DNA from: Pontibacter russatus
GTDB taxonomy: Bacteria > Bacteroidota > Bacteroidia > Cytophagales > Hymenobacteraceae
Assembly: GCF_009931655.1 (NCBI RefSeq)
Contig: NZ_CP047984.1
Location: 4,171,001 to 4,235,000 of the forward strand
Direction: 5' to 3'
DNA: 64,000 nt
How positions within the stretch are numbered: position 1 is the first letter of the stretch; every line of letters starts with the position of its first letter. Below the pieces are notes generated by a model. It searched no databases. It was not told where the DNA came from and saw only the letters and a list, made by a program, of their open reading frames with translations. Below, in pieces: positions 53,475 to 63,380 of this stretch. The position numbers were made by a program, and so were the translations under genes.

Positions 53475-53545
53475 TTGTCATCCTGAAAGGATCTTGGTTG
53501 CGAGCGGTAACTGCGCTCGCAACCAAGATCCTTTCAGGATGACAA
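53475..53545. repeat. Perfect 32-bp inverted repeat (hairpin element)
   Basis: Arms 53475-53506 and 53514-53545 are exactly complementary around a 7-nt loop. The outer part includes GTCATCCTGAAAGGATCTT, a word I know as part of dispersed palindromic repeats in Bacteroidota intergenic DNA. It could be an REP-like or MITE-like element. Confidence 0.8.
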
Positions 53546-53646
53546 CAAAAAATAGGTCTAACTAATTTTGTCTCCTTACTTATCACCTATATCTAAACAT
53601 GAACCTACGCTTATCTGCACTTTATCTCACCTAAACCCCAGCCTCA

Positions 53647-54114
53647 TTACTGACCTCCACCAGTCGGCTCCACCGCAATCTTCAGCACTACCTTTCGTAC
53701 TGTTTGCTCCGTCACCATGGCGGCGTGGGCATCGTCGGGGAAGAAGATGGTGAAGTAGCCGGCGGGCACATCAAACCAGTTGCTTGTTTTGTCGGGGAAG
53801 AAGGCGGCCTCACGCTCGGCGGTGTAAGGCTCGCTGGGCTCTGCGCAGAGGGCAAGGCTTTTCCAGCCCATATGGTCGGTGCCGGAAATCACGTACTGGA
53901 TGTCGATGTACTGGCGGTGCGCCTCCAGTTTTGCTTCCTTCTCGGTGGTGCCGGAGCCTTCGGAGATAATGGCAAACAAATCGCGGCCCACGATGGCCTG
54001 CTGCCCCAGCGGGAGCGTTGCTAAATCTGCTTCCTGCAAAAACCGGAAGGCCTGCTGAAACAGCGGGTGCAGGCTATTATAGCGGCGGGCGTTCTGTAAA
54101 CTGTCTAAAACCAT
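53647..54114 (-). CDS. YhcH/YjgK/YiaL (EbgC-like) protein
   Basis: A 155-residue beta-barrel protein. LEAHRQYIDIQYVISG has the metal-binding His and Tyr typical of DUF386. GWKSL and FPDDAHAAMV follow. Homologues include EbgC and N-acetylneuraminate-related YhcH; the role is sugar-related and often uncertain. ATG 54114 leaves a short A+T-rich spacer to mutS2's divergent promoter. Confidence 0.87.
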   Translation of the reverse strand: MVLDSLQNARRYNSLHPLFQQAFRFLQEADLATLPLGQQAIVGRDLFAIISEGSGTTEKEAKLEAHRQYIDIQYVISGTDHMGWKSLALCAEPSEPYTAEREAAFFPDKTSNWFDVPAGYFTIFFPDDAHAAMVTEQTVRKVVLKIAVEPTGGGQ

Positions 54115-54273
54115 TTTTTTAATTACGAATTACGAATTGTGAGTGGAGCCGGAAAGTTGTAAGGATAGTCTGGTTCCAGCTATATATAAAGGACAAAAAT
54201 AAGTGCCGTGCTGCCTGATTCTTGTGAAGCGAAATCGAACAAAACAGCCCCCTGCACTTGTTATAGATATTGC

Positions 54274-54281
54274 TAATTTTG
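54274..54281 (+). promoter_or_regulatory. -7 element upstream of mutS2
   Basis: TAATTTTG fits TAnnTTTG, 21 bp before the TTG start. The nearest TTG upstream is only 13 bp away, so the -33 is uncertain. Confidence 0.45.
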
Positions 54282-54302
54282 CAGTAAATTAAGAGATATC
54301 AC

Positions 54303-56702
54303 TTGATCTATCCAGATAACTTTGAAATAAAAATAGGCTTTGCGCAGGTGCGAGACATGCTGTCCGAGCTTTGCCTGAGCCCGCTGGGCCGCCAGTTTGT
54401 GCAGCGCATGACTTTCCTGAACCGGCACGACCTGGTGCAGCGGCTGCTCGAGCAAACAAACGAATTCAAGCAACTGCTGGAGTCGGATGCGGAGATTCCG
54501 CTGCAGTATTACTTCGACGTCACCGCTTACCTCGACCGCGCCGCCATTCTGGGCACTTACCTCGATGTGCAGGATTTCTTCGAAATCAAGATGTCGCTGC
54601 GCACTATCCGCGACTCGCTGCGTTTCATCGCGTCTGCGGAAGAAGGCAAGTACGAGTCGCTGAAGGCGCTGGGGGCCAATGTTACCGTAGAGCGCTCCCT
54701 GATTGCCGCGCTGGACAAAGTGGTGGACGATGCCGGGGCCGTGCGCGACGATGCTACCCCGGAATTGCAGCGCCTCAAGCGCGACCTTATCTCACAGCAG
54801 GCTATCCTGCGCAAGCAGATACAGTCCATCATCCGGCACGCCAAAAACGAAGGCTGGACGCCCGCCGATGTGGAGCCGACCATTCGCGGCGGACGCTTGG
54901 TGATACCCGTTCTGGCCGAGCACAAGCGCCGCATCAAGGGCCTTATCCACGATGAGTCGAACACGGGGCAGACGGTATATATAGAGCCGGAGTCCATTTT
55001 TGAGCTCAACAACGACATAAAGGACCTGCAGAACGCCTACCACCGCGAGCTGATCCGCATTTTGATGGGGCTGACGAACACGCTGCGCAACCATATACCG
55101 GAACTGCGCAAAGCCTACCAGTACCTGGGCCTGCTGGATTTTATCCGGGCGAAGGCTGCTTTTGCGCGCCGCGTGGAGTCATCGATGCCCAAACTGCACC
55201 GATACCCATATATAAAATGGACGCAGGCGGTACACCCGCTGCTGTACCTGGCGCACCGGCAGGTGGGCAAACCCATCGTCCCCATGGACCTGGAACTGAC
55301 GCAGGAGCAGCGCATCCTGCTTATTTCGGGCCCTAACGCGGGCGGTAAATCTGTGAGTTTGAAGACGGTGGGGCTGGTGCAGTATATGCTGCAGTGCGGC
55401 ATGCTGATTCCGGTGGCCGACAACTCGGAGGCGGGCATCTTCCATGATATTTTCATCGATATCGGGGATGAGCAGTCCATCGAGAATGACCTGAGTACGT
55501 ACAGCTCGCACCTCACCAACATGAAGAAATTCGTGACGGTGGCCGATAAAAAAAGCCTGGTGCTGATAGATGAGTTTGGTACGGGTACGGAGCCGGTGCT
55601 GGGAGGGGCCATTGCCGAGGCGGTGTTGCAGAACCTGAACGACAGCAAGGTATATGGCGTGATAACGACGCACTACACCAACCTGAAGAACTTCGCCGAG
55701 CGAACGCCGGGCATCGTGAACGGGGCCATGCGCTACGACCACAAAAACCTGCAGCCGCTCTACCAACTGGAGATCGGAAAGCCGGGCTCCTCTTTCGCCA
55801 TCGAGATTGCCCGCAAAATCGGGTTGCCAAAGCACATCGTGGACAAGGCCAGCAGCCTGGTGGGCAAAGACAAAATCCGGTACGACCGCCTGCTGGAAGA
55901 ACTGGAGACGGAAAAGCAGGAACTGGAGCAAAAGCTGCGCGAGGCGACCAAGCAGGAGGAGAAACTAAAGCGCAACGTGAAGGAGTACCAGGACCTGAAG
56001 AACTACCTCGAAGACAGCAAGCAGGACATCATGCGCGAGGCCAAAGGAAAAGCGAAACTGCTATTGAAGGACGCGAATCAGAAGATAGAGTCTACCATCC
56101 AGCAGATAAAGCAGAGCCAGGCCGGGAAGGAGCAGACCAAGCAGGCGCGCCAGGAACTGGAGAGCTTTGCCGCCGAGGTGCGCAAAGAAGAGCCGCGCGC
56201 GGTGCAGAAGCGTATTGCCAACGGCGCCATCAAAGAAGGCGACAACGTGGCGCTGATAGGGCAGGATTCGGTGGGGCAGGTGGTGAGCATCAAAGGTAAA
56301 ACGGCGGAAGTGCTTTTCGGAGGCCTCAAGACCATCGTAAAGGTGAGCAACCTTGAGAAAGTAGAGGGCCAGATAGCTACCAAAAAGAAGAAAGCCAGCG
56401 TACCGGAGGCCGCCGAAGGTTACTCCCGCGGCATGAACATCACGCAGCGCATGGCCGATTTCACCACCACCCTCGACATCAGGGGCGAATACGCAGAAGA
56501 GGCACTGACCAAGGTGATGAACTTCACCGACGAGGCGATCATGCTGGGTATACCGGAGATCAAGATCATCCATGGGCGGGGCAACGGCGTGCTGCGCCAG
56601 GTGGTGCGCGATTACCTGCACTCGGTGCGGGAGGTGGCCAGCCTCGGCAACGAAGCCACCGAGCGCGGCGGCGACGGGGCCACCATGGCAGTGCTGAAGT
56701 AA
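54303..56702 (+). CDS. mutS2: MutS2 (Smr-domain) protein
   Basis: A 799-residue protein. The core and clamp regions lead to an ATPase with Walker A GPNAGGKSVSLKTVGL (near 343) and Walker B LVLIDEFGTGTEP. A long coiled coil (about 530-620) and KOW-like segment (DNVALIGQDSVGQVVSIKG) follow. The C-terminal Smr domain (about 720-797) has LDIRGEYAEEAL and IHGRGNGVLR. MutS2 acts in recombination suppression and ribosome rescue. The start is TTG at 54303, close to its promoter; no ATG fits. Confidence 0.95.
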   Translation: MIYPDNFEIKIGFAQVRDMLSELCLSPLGRQFVQRMTFLNRHDLVQRLLEQTNEFKQLLESDAEIPLQYYFDVTAYLDRAAILGTYLDVQDFFEIKMSLRTIRDSLRFIASAEEGKYESLKALGANVTVERSLIAALDKVVDDAGAVRDDATPELQRLKRDLISQQAILRKQIQSIIRHAKNEGWTPADVEPTIRGGRLVIPVLAEHKRRIKGLIHDESNTGQTVYIEPESIFELNNDIKDLQNAYHRELIRILMGLTNTLRNHIPELRKAYQYLGLLDFIRAKAAFARRVESSMPKLHRYPYIKWTQAVHPLLYLAHRQVGKPIVPMDLELTQEQRILLISGPNAGGKSVSLKTVGLVQYMLQCGMLIPVADNSEAGIFHDIFIDIGDEQSIENDLSTYSSHLTNMKKFVTVADKKSLVLIDEFGTGTEPVLGGAIAEAVLQNLNDSKVYGVITTHYTNLKNFAERTPGIVNGAMRYDHKNLQPLYQLEIGKPGSSFAIEIARKIGLPKHIVDKASSLVGKDKIRYDRLLEELETEKQELEQKLREATKQEEKLKRNVKEYQDLKNYLEDSKQDIMREAKGKAKLLLKDANQKIESTIQQIKQSQAGKEQTKQARQELESFAAEVRKEEPRAVQKRIANGAIKEGDNVALIGQDSVGQVVSIKGKTAEVLFGGLKTIVKVSNLEKVEGQIATKKKKASVPEAAEGYSRGMNITQRMADFTTTLDIRGEYAEEALTKVMNFTDEAIMLGIPEIKIIHGRGNGVLRQVVRDYLHSVREVASLGNEATERGGDGATMAVLK

Positions 56703-56711
56703 GCGTTTAGC

Positions 56712-56763
56712 TATATAAAACAGCGGGGGCAGCCAATATAGGCTGCCCCCGCTGTTTTATATA
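56712..56763 (+). terminator. Rho-independent terminator after mutS2
   Basis: A 23-bp perfect stem (56712-56734 with 56741-56763) ending TTTTATATA, 9 nt after the stop. Confidence 0.87.
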
Positions 56764-56974
56764 TAAGCTGTCATTTTAATCACTATCGAAACTGCTAATA
56801 GGAGGGAGAACGTTCCATACCGATTATGGAATTTTTCGATGGCGCGAGGTACTGTCAGAAGAAGCAAGCCTTTTGTTAGATTTTTTTTGTTAACTTCACC
56901 TCACCAAAAAGAGAATACCAAGCCGCAAGGTGGAGGATGTTCATCGTGTAGCCCGAGGCTGTAAAACAAAATGT

Positions 56975-58622
56975 GTGCCTGTTGCACAACAACTGGTTGA
57001 ATGTTGAATATAGCCGTAAAAAGAGCTAGTGCCAAACCCATGAAGAAATGCAGGGCAGGAAAACAGACGAGCGGGAACTGCGCTTCTCGCTCTCGGCGCA
57101 CGTGCCGGGGCACAACTTCTACCGGCGGCTCAAGGACAGGCTGGATCTGGAGTTTCTCTACGAGCTGACGGCTCCCTATTACGGCCACTGCGGCCAGCAG
57201 TCCATCGACCCGGTGGTCTGCTTCAAGCTCTGCCTGGTGGCTCGCCTGGAGAACATCGACTCTGACCGCCGTCTCTTCGAGCACTGCAGCCTGCGGCTGG
57301 ACCTGCACTACTTCCTCGATTACCAGCTGTACGAGCCCCTTTCCTGGCACTCGACCCTCTCCCGCACCAGGCAACTTTTAGCCCACGGCCCTGTTTGAGG
57401 AGGTCTTCACGCGCGTGCTCTCGATGTGCGCGGAGGCCGGCATGGTTTCGGGCCATACCCAAGTAATCGATTCGGCCCCATCAAGGCCAATGCCTCGATG
57501 GGCTCGCTGGAGCTGAAAGTCCCCAAGAGCAGCTCGATGGCCGCCTCCGGCAGGTGAAAACCTTCAGCAGCGCTGACTGCCGGGCCCGTCAAGACATGGT
57601 CCCGCAGGGACAACGCACCCTCACGGCCAGGCAGGAGGAGCTGAACAGGCTCCAGGCCCTTCACTACAAGTGGCGTGCAGAGCAAAACCTGCGCCCGGTC
57701 GGTTTCAACAAGGGAGCCAAGTACACTTCCAATATAACGCACTACTCACCCGTGGACCCGGACGCCCGCATCGCCGTCAAGCCGGGCAAGGCCCGCCGGC
57801 TCTGCTACCACCTGCAACTGGCGGTCTAAGCTTCCCGCCAAGTAATCACCCATGTGCTGGCCAACCACGCCGACCGCAAGGACAGCTGTTGCCTGCCACA
57901 CCTGCTCGAGGGGCTCACCCTGCGGCTGCAGGGGCTCAGCTTGAGGTGCACCTCGCTCTTGGCCGACTCGGGCTACTCCTCGGCCAGAACTACGCCCAGT
58001 TGGAGTGGGAGGGCATCGCCGCCTTCATCCCGCCCTACGGCAAGTACAGGGGTGCCCCCGAGGGCTTTACCTATGAGAGGAAACGGTATTTCTTCCGGTG
58101 CCAGGAGGGCAAGAAGGCTGTTTTTGCCAGCAAATCAGCAAGGCCAAGGGCGGTCAGGCCCAATACAGGCTGTACCGGACCTCGCGCCAGGACTGCAGGG
58201 ACTGCCCCTTGAAAGTGAGCTGCGGCAAACTGCCCGAAAAGAGAATTGCCATCACCTCCTACCGCGCCGAGTACGAGCGCATGATCACCCGGATCTAGGC
58301 CGCTGGGGGCAGCGCATGAAGCGCCTGCGGCAGGCCACTGTCGAGCCGGTGCTGGGCACGCTATAAAACCACATGGGCATGCGAACGGTCAATACCCACG
58401 GGCTGGAACTGGCCCATAAAGGGATGCTGGTGGCCTGCCGCGGCTTATAACCTACAGAAATTGCTGCACTTCACCCCCAGAAAGAGTCAGTACAGCCGTC
58501 GTGACCTTGCCCAGGCCAGAGCAGGCGGTCTTTTTTTGCTTCTATTTTTTTGCCCGATCAGGAGGTAGTCGTGGAAGTAGGAATAGAAGTCAGAAGGTAA
58601 TAGTGGGTTGTGCAACATGCAC
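56975..58622 (+). mobile_element. Decayed IS1182-like element
   Basis: About 1.65 kb bounded by 16-bp terminal inverted repeats with one mismatch: GTGCCTGTTGCACAAC at 56975-56990 and the complement of GTGCATGTTGCACAAC at 58607-58622. The internal transposase is frameshifted. The spacer 56764-56974 holds no gene. No convincing target-site duplication is seen. The region contains no TATATA, unlike resident DNA. Confidence 0.78.
57048..58568 (+). pseudogene. IS1182-family transposase, multiply frameshifted
   Basis: Fragments in all three plus frames together read as one transposase: the DUF772-like start (DERELRFSLSAHVPGHNFYRR), SIDPVVCFKLCLV, GHTQVIDSAP, KANASMGSLELK, GFNKGAKYTSNITHYSPVDPDAR, LEWEGIAAFIPPYGKYRG, CRDCPLKVSCGK and a C-terminal YNLQKLLHF. 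Frame changes occur near 57385, 57478 (a C-run short by one), 57535, 57980 and 58120, and a TAA stop interrupts it at 57827-57829. It cannot make a working enzyme. Confidence 0.85.
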
Positions 58623-58664
58623 CTGTGTTAAAGGTTATCGAGTAACACCTTTAACGCAGATAAA

Positions 58665-59887
58665 ATGGAAAATCAAGCCAGCCTGGATCTGGAGAAGATC
58701 AAGCGCCAGTTCCTGGAGGAGTTCAGGAGCGGCAAACCCACCTTCGGCAAGGACGGAGCACTGGCCCCTCTTCTGAAACACTTTCTCGAGGCCGCCCTGG
58801 AGGCGGAGATGGACCTTTACCTGGACTCAGAGGAGCGGGAGAAGGGCAACCGGCGCAACGGCAAGGTGAGCAAGCGGGTCCGCACCTCGGACGGGACCAT
58901 CGAGGTGGAGAGCTCCCGTGACCGCTCCGCTAATTTTGAACCGCAGATTATCAGAAAGCGGGAGACGGTGCTGGCAGAGAACCTGGAGCCGCGCATCCTG
59001 AGCATGTACGGGCTGGGGATGAGCCTGCGCGATATCTCGGCTCATCTCAAGGAGATGTACGACATGGACATCTCCCACGACACCCTGGCGGCCCTCACCG
59101 AGAAGATCGTTCCCCAGGTCAAGGAGTGGCAGGCAAGGCCGCTGGAGGCGCTCTACTGCATCGTCTGGCTCGACGCCATGCACTACAAGGTACGGCAAGG
59201 GGGGCGCGTTGTCAGCAGGGCCGTCTACAACATCCTGGGCATCGACCGCCACGGCCACAAGGAACTGCTGGGCGTGTACGTCTCGGAGAGCGAGGGGGCC
59301 ACCTTCTGGCTCTCGGTGCTGACGGACCTGCAGCAGCGGGGCGTGCGGGACGTGCTCATCGCCTGCATCGACAACCTCAGGGGCTTTGCCGAGGCGATAA
59401 ACAGCGTCTTCCCGCAGACCGAGGTGCAGAGCTGCATCGTGCACCAGATCCGCAACAGTCTCAAGTACGTGGCCTCCAAAGACCAGAAGGAGTTCCTCAA
59501 GGACCTCAAGCCGGTATACCGGGCAGAGAGCCTTGAGCTGGCCGAGCTACGGCTGCTGGAGTTGGAGGAGAAGTGGGGCAGCAAGTACCCCAAGGTGCTG
59601 GAGAGCTGGCAGCGGAACTGGGAGAAGCTGAGCACGTACTTTAAGTACTCCGAGCAGATACGGAAGCTCATCTATACCACCAATGCCATAGAGGGCTTTC
59701 ACCGCCAGGTCAGGAAGGTGACCAAGACAAAGGGGGCTTTCCCTCGGACATGGCCCTGCTGAAGCTGATTTATCTATCCCACCAGAACATCAGCAAGAAA
59801 TGGGGCATGCCGCTAAGCAACTGGAGCCAGACGGCCCAGCAGCTCGCTATCTGGTTTGGGGAAAGAATGCAGCTGGACTTGAAGTGA
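58665..59887 (+). pseudogene. IS256-family transposase with a 3' frameshift
   Basis: A mutator/IS256-type transposase of about 407 residues. It has the N-terminal ELYLDSEERE-like zone (MDLYLDSEEREKGNRRNG), catalytic Asp in WLDAMHYK, Asp in CIDNLRGFAEAI and the late Glu in TNAIEGFHRQVRK. Near 59738 a CCC where CCCC is expected shifts the frame, ending the long frame at 59762; the other frame carries the normal end (SDMALLKLIYLSHQN, ending at 59887). Only about 23 residues before the Glu region's tail are affected, but the C-terminus is lost. Confidence 0.87.
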
Positions 59888-60039
59888 AACTTGCCTCGAA
59901 GGTTTGGCCCTTTTTCCGTTAGGCTAAAGCCGTAACAGCAAAAGGGCCAGTAAATTGAAATAGTGAAGTGACACAGTTTAAATTACACTCCCACTGGCAT
60001 ACCTCGGAACCAAGGAAGACTTACTTACTCCCATACCAG
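59888..60039. repeat. Right end of the IS256-like element
   Basis: Downstream of the transposase. The segment 59967-59988, read inverted, is similar to 56961-56982 left of the IS1182-like element (15 of 22 positions by eye) and may be the outer terminal repeat of the IS256-like element. Confidence 0.35.
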
Positions 60040-60975
60040 CTACTGCAGCTTCTCAAACTCAGATTTAGTTACCTTAAAAATAGTGCCGTGCCGCATGCCC
60101 TCCGGGAAAGAGATTTTATCTGATATATCCTCCCAGTTCTTCAGGTCCGTGGATTGCACGGCGCCCATGCTGTGGTCGATGTATTTGTCGAAGTAGACGA
60201 TCCATTTATCCCCGAGTTTCAGGGTAGTGGGGCCTTCCGCCCAGTAGTCGCCGGTGATGGGCGGGCCGGCGGCGCTGTAGGGGCCGGTGAGATGTTTGCT
60301 GTAGGCAACTTTGATGTTCTTCTCCGCCGGCTCGCGGGTCTCGTCTTTCAGAAACATTACGTAGCGGTTGCCGTCTCTCACAATAGTGGCGTCTATGACG
60401 TTAAAGCCCGGCTCATAGAGCAGCTTGGTGTCGCTGAAATTTTTGAAGTCTTTGGTGGTCACGTAGTACATGCGGTGGTTGTAGGCATTCTCCTCCTCCG
60501 ACTGCGTTTCAGGGTAGAGCCCCGTAATCGTCGTGGCCCAGTAAATCATATATTCCTTTTTCTTCGGGTCATAAGTGATTTCCGGTGCCCAGGTGTTGCG
60601 GGCGTTCGGCTCATGCGCCATCACGGGTATAAACTGCTGCGCCGACCAATGGATTAAATCCCCGGAGCTGGCGTAACCCAGGCCTTTCTCGTTCCAGCTT
60701 ACCGTCCACACCATATGAAATTTGCCGTCTGCGCCCCGGATGATGCAGGGGTCGCGCATCAGCTTGTCGTTGCCAGCGGTTGGCTTCAGAAAGATGGAGT
60801 CGTTCTTCAGCGCCTGCCAGTTGTAGCCGTCGGTGCTGTAGGCCAGGTGCAGGCCGTCCCCGTTTCCTTTGAAGAAGGAGAACAGGTACACCAAGTCCTG
60901 CGCAGCCTGCTTTTGCGCCACGGCACAAGAACCTAAAAATAAGAGAAGAAAGACAAAGCACTGTAGTTTTCTCAT
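60040..60975 (-). CDS. Secreted GH43-like glycosidase
   Basis: A 311-residue exported protein with a signal peptide (FLLLFLGSCAVAQ; a lipobox-like GSC is possible). It shows the five-bladed beta-propeller pattern of GH43: DLVYLFSFF, YSTDGYNW, MRDPCIIRGADGKFHMVWT (catalytic-base Asp region), NTWAPEI-YD and NVIDATIVRDGNRYVMFLKDET. Substrates in the family are arabinan/xylan-type. It lies next to the insertion sequences. Confidence 0.88.
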   Translation of the reverse strand: MRKLQCFVFLLLFLGSCAVAQKQAAQDLVYLFSFFKGNGDGLHLAYSTDGYNWQALKNDSIFLKPTAGNDKLMRDPCIIRGADGKFHMVWTVSWNEKGLGYASSGDLIHWSAQQFIPVMAHEPNARNTWAPEITYDPKKKEYMIYWATTITGLYPETQSEEENAYNHRMYYVTTKDFKNFSDTKLLYEPGFNVIDATIVRDGNRYVMFLKDETREPAEKNIKVAYSKHLTGPYSAAGPPITGDYWAEGPTTLKLGDKWIVYFDKYIDHSMGAVQSTDLKNWEDISDKISFPEGMRHGTIFKVTKSEFEKLQ

Positions 60976-61250
60976 GGCGATTCTGTTAGGGTGACGCTTG
61001 GAGTGTTATGATATGAATTTACTGTTTCCAGCAGCTGGCGGCAACGTTGCTCCCAAACAAAGGGTAAAGAGGAGCTAACAGGCTTCGGACGCGCCAGCCA
61101 TATATAAGCCATCTATAGAACGGCCATATATAAATCAGGCGCACAACTGACAAAGCAGTTTCGGAAACATATATAGGCAATGCTGCAACCCCTTTTTAAA
61201 ACTTTGCACCTGAAAGGGCTTGCATGGCAGGTGCCGTTCCGTTAAAAAAT

Positions 61251-61619
61251 TCAGTCCTCGGGGAATGGGATGAACACAAAATTCTGGAAATCTTCGTCCA
61301 CCACGAAGAGACAGCAAAACTCGTCGGGGTCTTTGTAGGCGGCCTTGAAATCATCCACCTTTTCCTCCAGCACCAGCTGCCGCTGCACAAAATCCTCCAG
61401 GTAAGAGGCGTTGATGTTCCACTCCAGCGCGACTTCCTCCTTCGCCAGAAAGTTAGAGCCCACCGGCACTTGTGTGCGGCTGAACACGAAGATCGGGTAA
61501 TCAGAAATCTTGCGTTTGCGCACCTGGTACGATGCCTCGCGCAGGGTCTCGGCCACCACCACAAAATCTTTGGAGATGGTGCCAAGGTACTTGCCGTTCA
61601 GTTCCGGATCGTTTTCCAT
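61251..61619 (-). CDS. Conserved Cytophagales protein of unknown function
   Basis: A 122-residue soluble protein: MENDPELNGKYLGTISKDFVV at the N-terminus, then a beta/alpha pattern including YPIFVFSRTQVPVGSNFL and an acidic C-terminal third with FVFIPFPED. I chose ATG 61619; ATG 61646 would add nine residues. No motif of a named family is recognised, but codon use is typical of the genome. It lies between a GH43-like gene and RlmD on the same strand. Confidence 0.7.
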   Translation of the reverse strand: MENDPELNGKYLGTISKDFVVVAETLREASYQVRKRKISDYPIFVFSRTQVPVGSNFLAKEEVALEWNINASYLEDFVQRQLVLEEKVDDFKAAYKDPDEFCCLFVVDEDFQNFVFIPFPED

Positions 61620-61763
61620 ATAATTCTTTACCGTATCATGTAGCACGTAGCAGGTATCACGACAAAAAGCTATTCCAAAAACTATTCGTGAAAAGACCGG
61701 GCCGGCTATACTACGTTATATACGAAGCCTTGCTACCTGATACGTGCTACGCGATATGTTTAT

Positions 61764-63176
61764 CTATTTAGCGGATAGCAAAACAATATTCTCGACGTGG
61801 TGCGTCTGCGGGAACATGTCCACGGGCTGCACGCGGGCCACATCATATTTTACGGAGAGCAGCTCCAGGTCGCGGGCCTGTGTGGCTGGGTTACAGCTTA
61901 CGTACACGATGCGCCCCGGGTGTACCTGCAACAGCTTCTCCACCACGTCTTCGTGCATGCCGGCGCGGGGCGGGTCGGTGATCACGACGTCGGGGCGGCC
62001 GTGACGGGCCACCAGCTCATCCGACAGGATGTCCTTCATATCCCCGGCATAAAACGTGGTGTTGGTGATGTTGTTGATGGCGGAGTTGATTTTGGCGTCC
62101 TCGATGGCGCTGGGCACGTACTCAATGCCGATTACCTCGCGGCACTGCCGGGCCACAAAATTGGCGATGGTGCCCGCGCCGGTATATAGGTCATATACCA
62201 GTTCGTTTCCCGTCAGCCCCGCAAATTCCCTCGCCAGCCTATATAGCTCGTAGGCCTGGTCGGCGTTGGTCTGGTAAAATGACTTTGGCCCCACCCGGAA
62301 CCGGATGCCCTCCATCTCCTCGTGTATATAGGGCAGACCGTGGTAGCACACCACCTCCAGGTCGTGGTAGGTTTCGTTTCCTTTGGAGTTGACCACATAT
62401 TGTAGCGACGTGATCTCAGGAAAGGTAGCCTGCAGGTGGCGCATGATGCCTTCTATCGCCTCCTCGTCGTGGCGGAACACCTGCAGAATCACCATCAGCT
62501 CGCCGGTGTTGGCGGTCCGGATGATGAGGTTGCGGAGAAAGCCCTGCTGCTTCACCACGTCAAAGAACTCCAGCCCGTGCTCCCGCGCATACGCCCGCAC
62601 CGCCAGCCGGATGGTATTGGACGGATCGGGTTGCAGGTAGCAGTGCCGGATATCCAGTATCTTGTCGAACCGGCCGGGTATGTGGAAGCCCAGCGCGTTG
62701 CGGTCAAACTCCTCCGCAGACTTGATCTGCTCATTCGTGAGCCAGCCGTTGTTCGAGAACGTGAACTCCAGCTTGTTGCGGTAATAGCGCGTTTTGGCTG
62801 AACCCAGAATCGGGTCAAACGCGGGAAGCGCCACTTTACCGATGCGCTCCAGGTTGTCCTTCACCTGCTTCTGCTTGTAGTGCAGCTGCGTGTCGTAGCC
62901 GATGTGCTGCCACTTGCAGCCGCCGCACACCCCGAAATGCTCGCAGAAAGGCTCCACGCGCAGCGCAGAATATTCCCGGAAGGCAACAGGCTGGGCCTTC
63001 AGAAAGCTTTTCTTCTTGCGTGTCACGCGCAGGTCCACCACGTCGCCGGGGGCCACCCCAGCCACGAAAATCACCATGTTGTTGTGGCGCGCCAGGCATT
63101 TCCCCTCGGCCACCATCTCCTCGATTTTAACGTTCTCGAGTACCTCGAACTGCTTTTTCTTATGCTTGTTTCTCAC
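61764..63176 (-). CDS. rlmD: RlmD-type 23S rRNA (uracil-C5)-methyltransferase
   Basis: A 470-residue SAM-dependent methyltransferase. A TRAM domain (about 10-65; KIEEMVAEGKCLARHNN, VFVAGVAPGDVVDL) is followed by the iron-sulfur Cys motif (CEHFGVCGGCKWQH) near 80. The methyltransferase domain has DLYTGAGTIANF, DPPRAGMHEDV and the catalytic C428 in YVSCNPATQARDL. Closest in layout to RumA/RlmD, which makes m5U1939 or m5U747. It begins with GTG at 63176; no ATG precedes it in frame. Confidence 0.93.
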   Translation of the reverse strand: MRNKHKKKQFEVLENVKIEEMVAEGKCLARHNNMVIFVAGVAPGDVVDLRVTRKKKSFLKAQPVAFREYSALRVEPFCEHFGVCGGCKWQHIGYDTQLHYKQKQVKDNLERIGKVALPAFDPILGSAKTRYYRNKLEFTFSNNGWLTNEQIKSAEEFDRNALGFHIPGRFDKILDIRHCYLQPDPSNTIRLAVRAYAREHGLEFFDVVKQQGFLRNLIIRTANTGELMVILQVFRHDEEAIEGIMRHLQATFPEITSLQYVVNSKGNETYHDLEVVCYHGLPYIHEEMEGIRFRVGPKSFYQTNADQAYELYRLAREFAGLTGNELVYDLYTGAGTIANFVARQCREVIGIEYVPSAIEDAKINSAINNITNTTFYAGDMKDILSDELVARHGRPDVVITDPPRAGMHEDVVEKLLQVHPGRIVYVSCNPATQARDLELLSVKYDVARVQPVDMFPQTHHVENIVLLSAK

Positions 63177-63346
63177 GATGGTGCAAAATTAGTCAAAATT
63201 GAGGAGAAACGGCAGCTGGGCAATTGAATGTGCAGATGGGATGAGGGAATTTGGAGATTTGAAAATGTTCTGAAAGGAGTGTCAGCCTCACAAGCAGACC
63301 ATGGCCTAACAATCAACAACCAACCATCACCAATCAACAATTAAAT

Positions 63347-63354
63347 TAACTTTG
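63347..63354 (+). promoter_or_regulatory. -7 element of the SDR gene
   Basis: TAACTTTG fits TAnnTTTG, 26 bp before the start codon. No -33 TTG is evident in the A/C-rich stretch upstream. Confidence 0.5.
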
Positions 63355-63380
63355 CAGCACGCATATATGGCTTCAGCATT

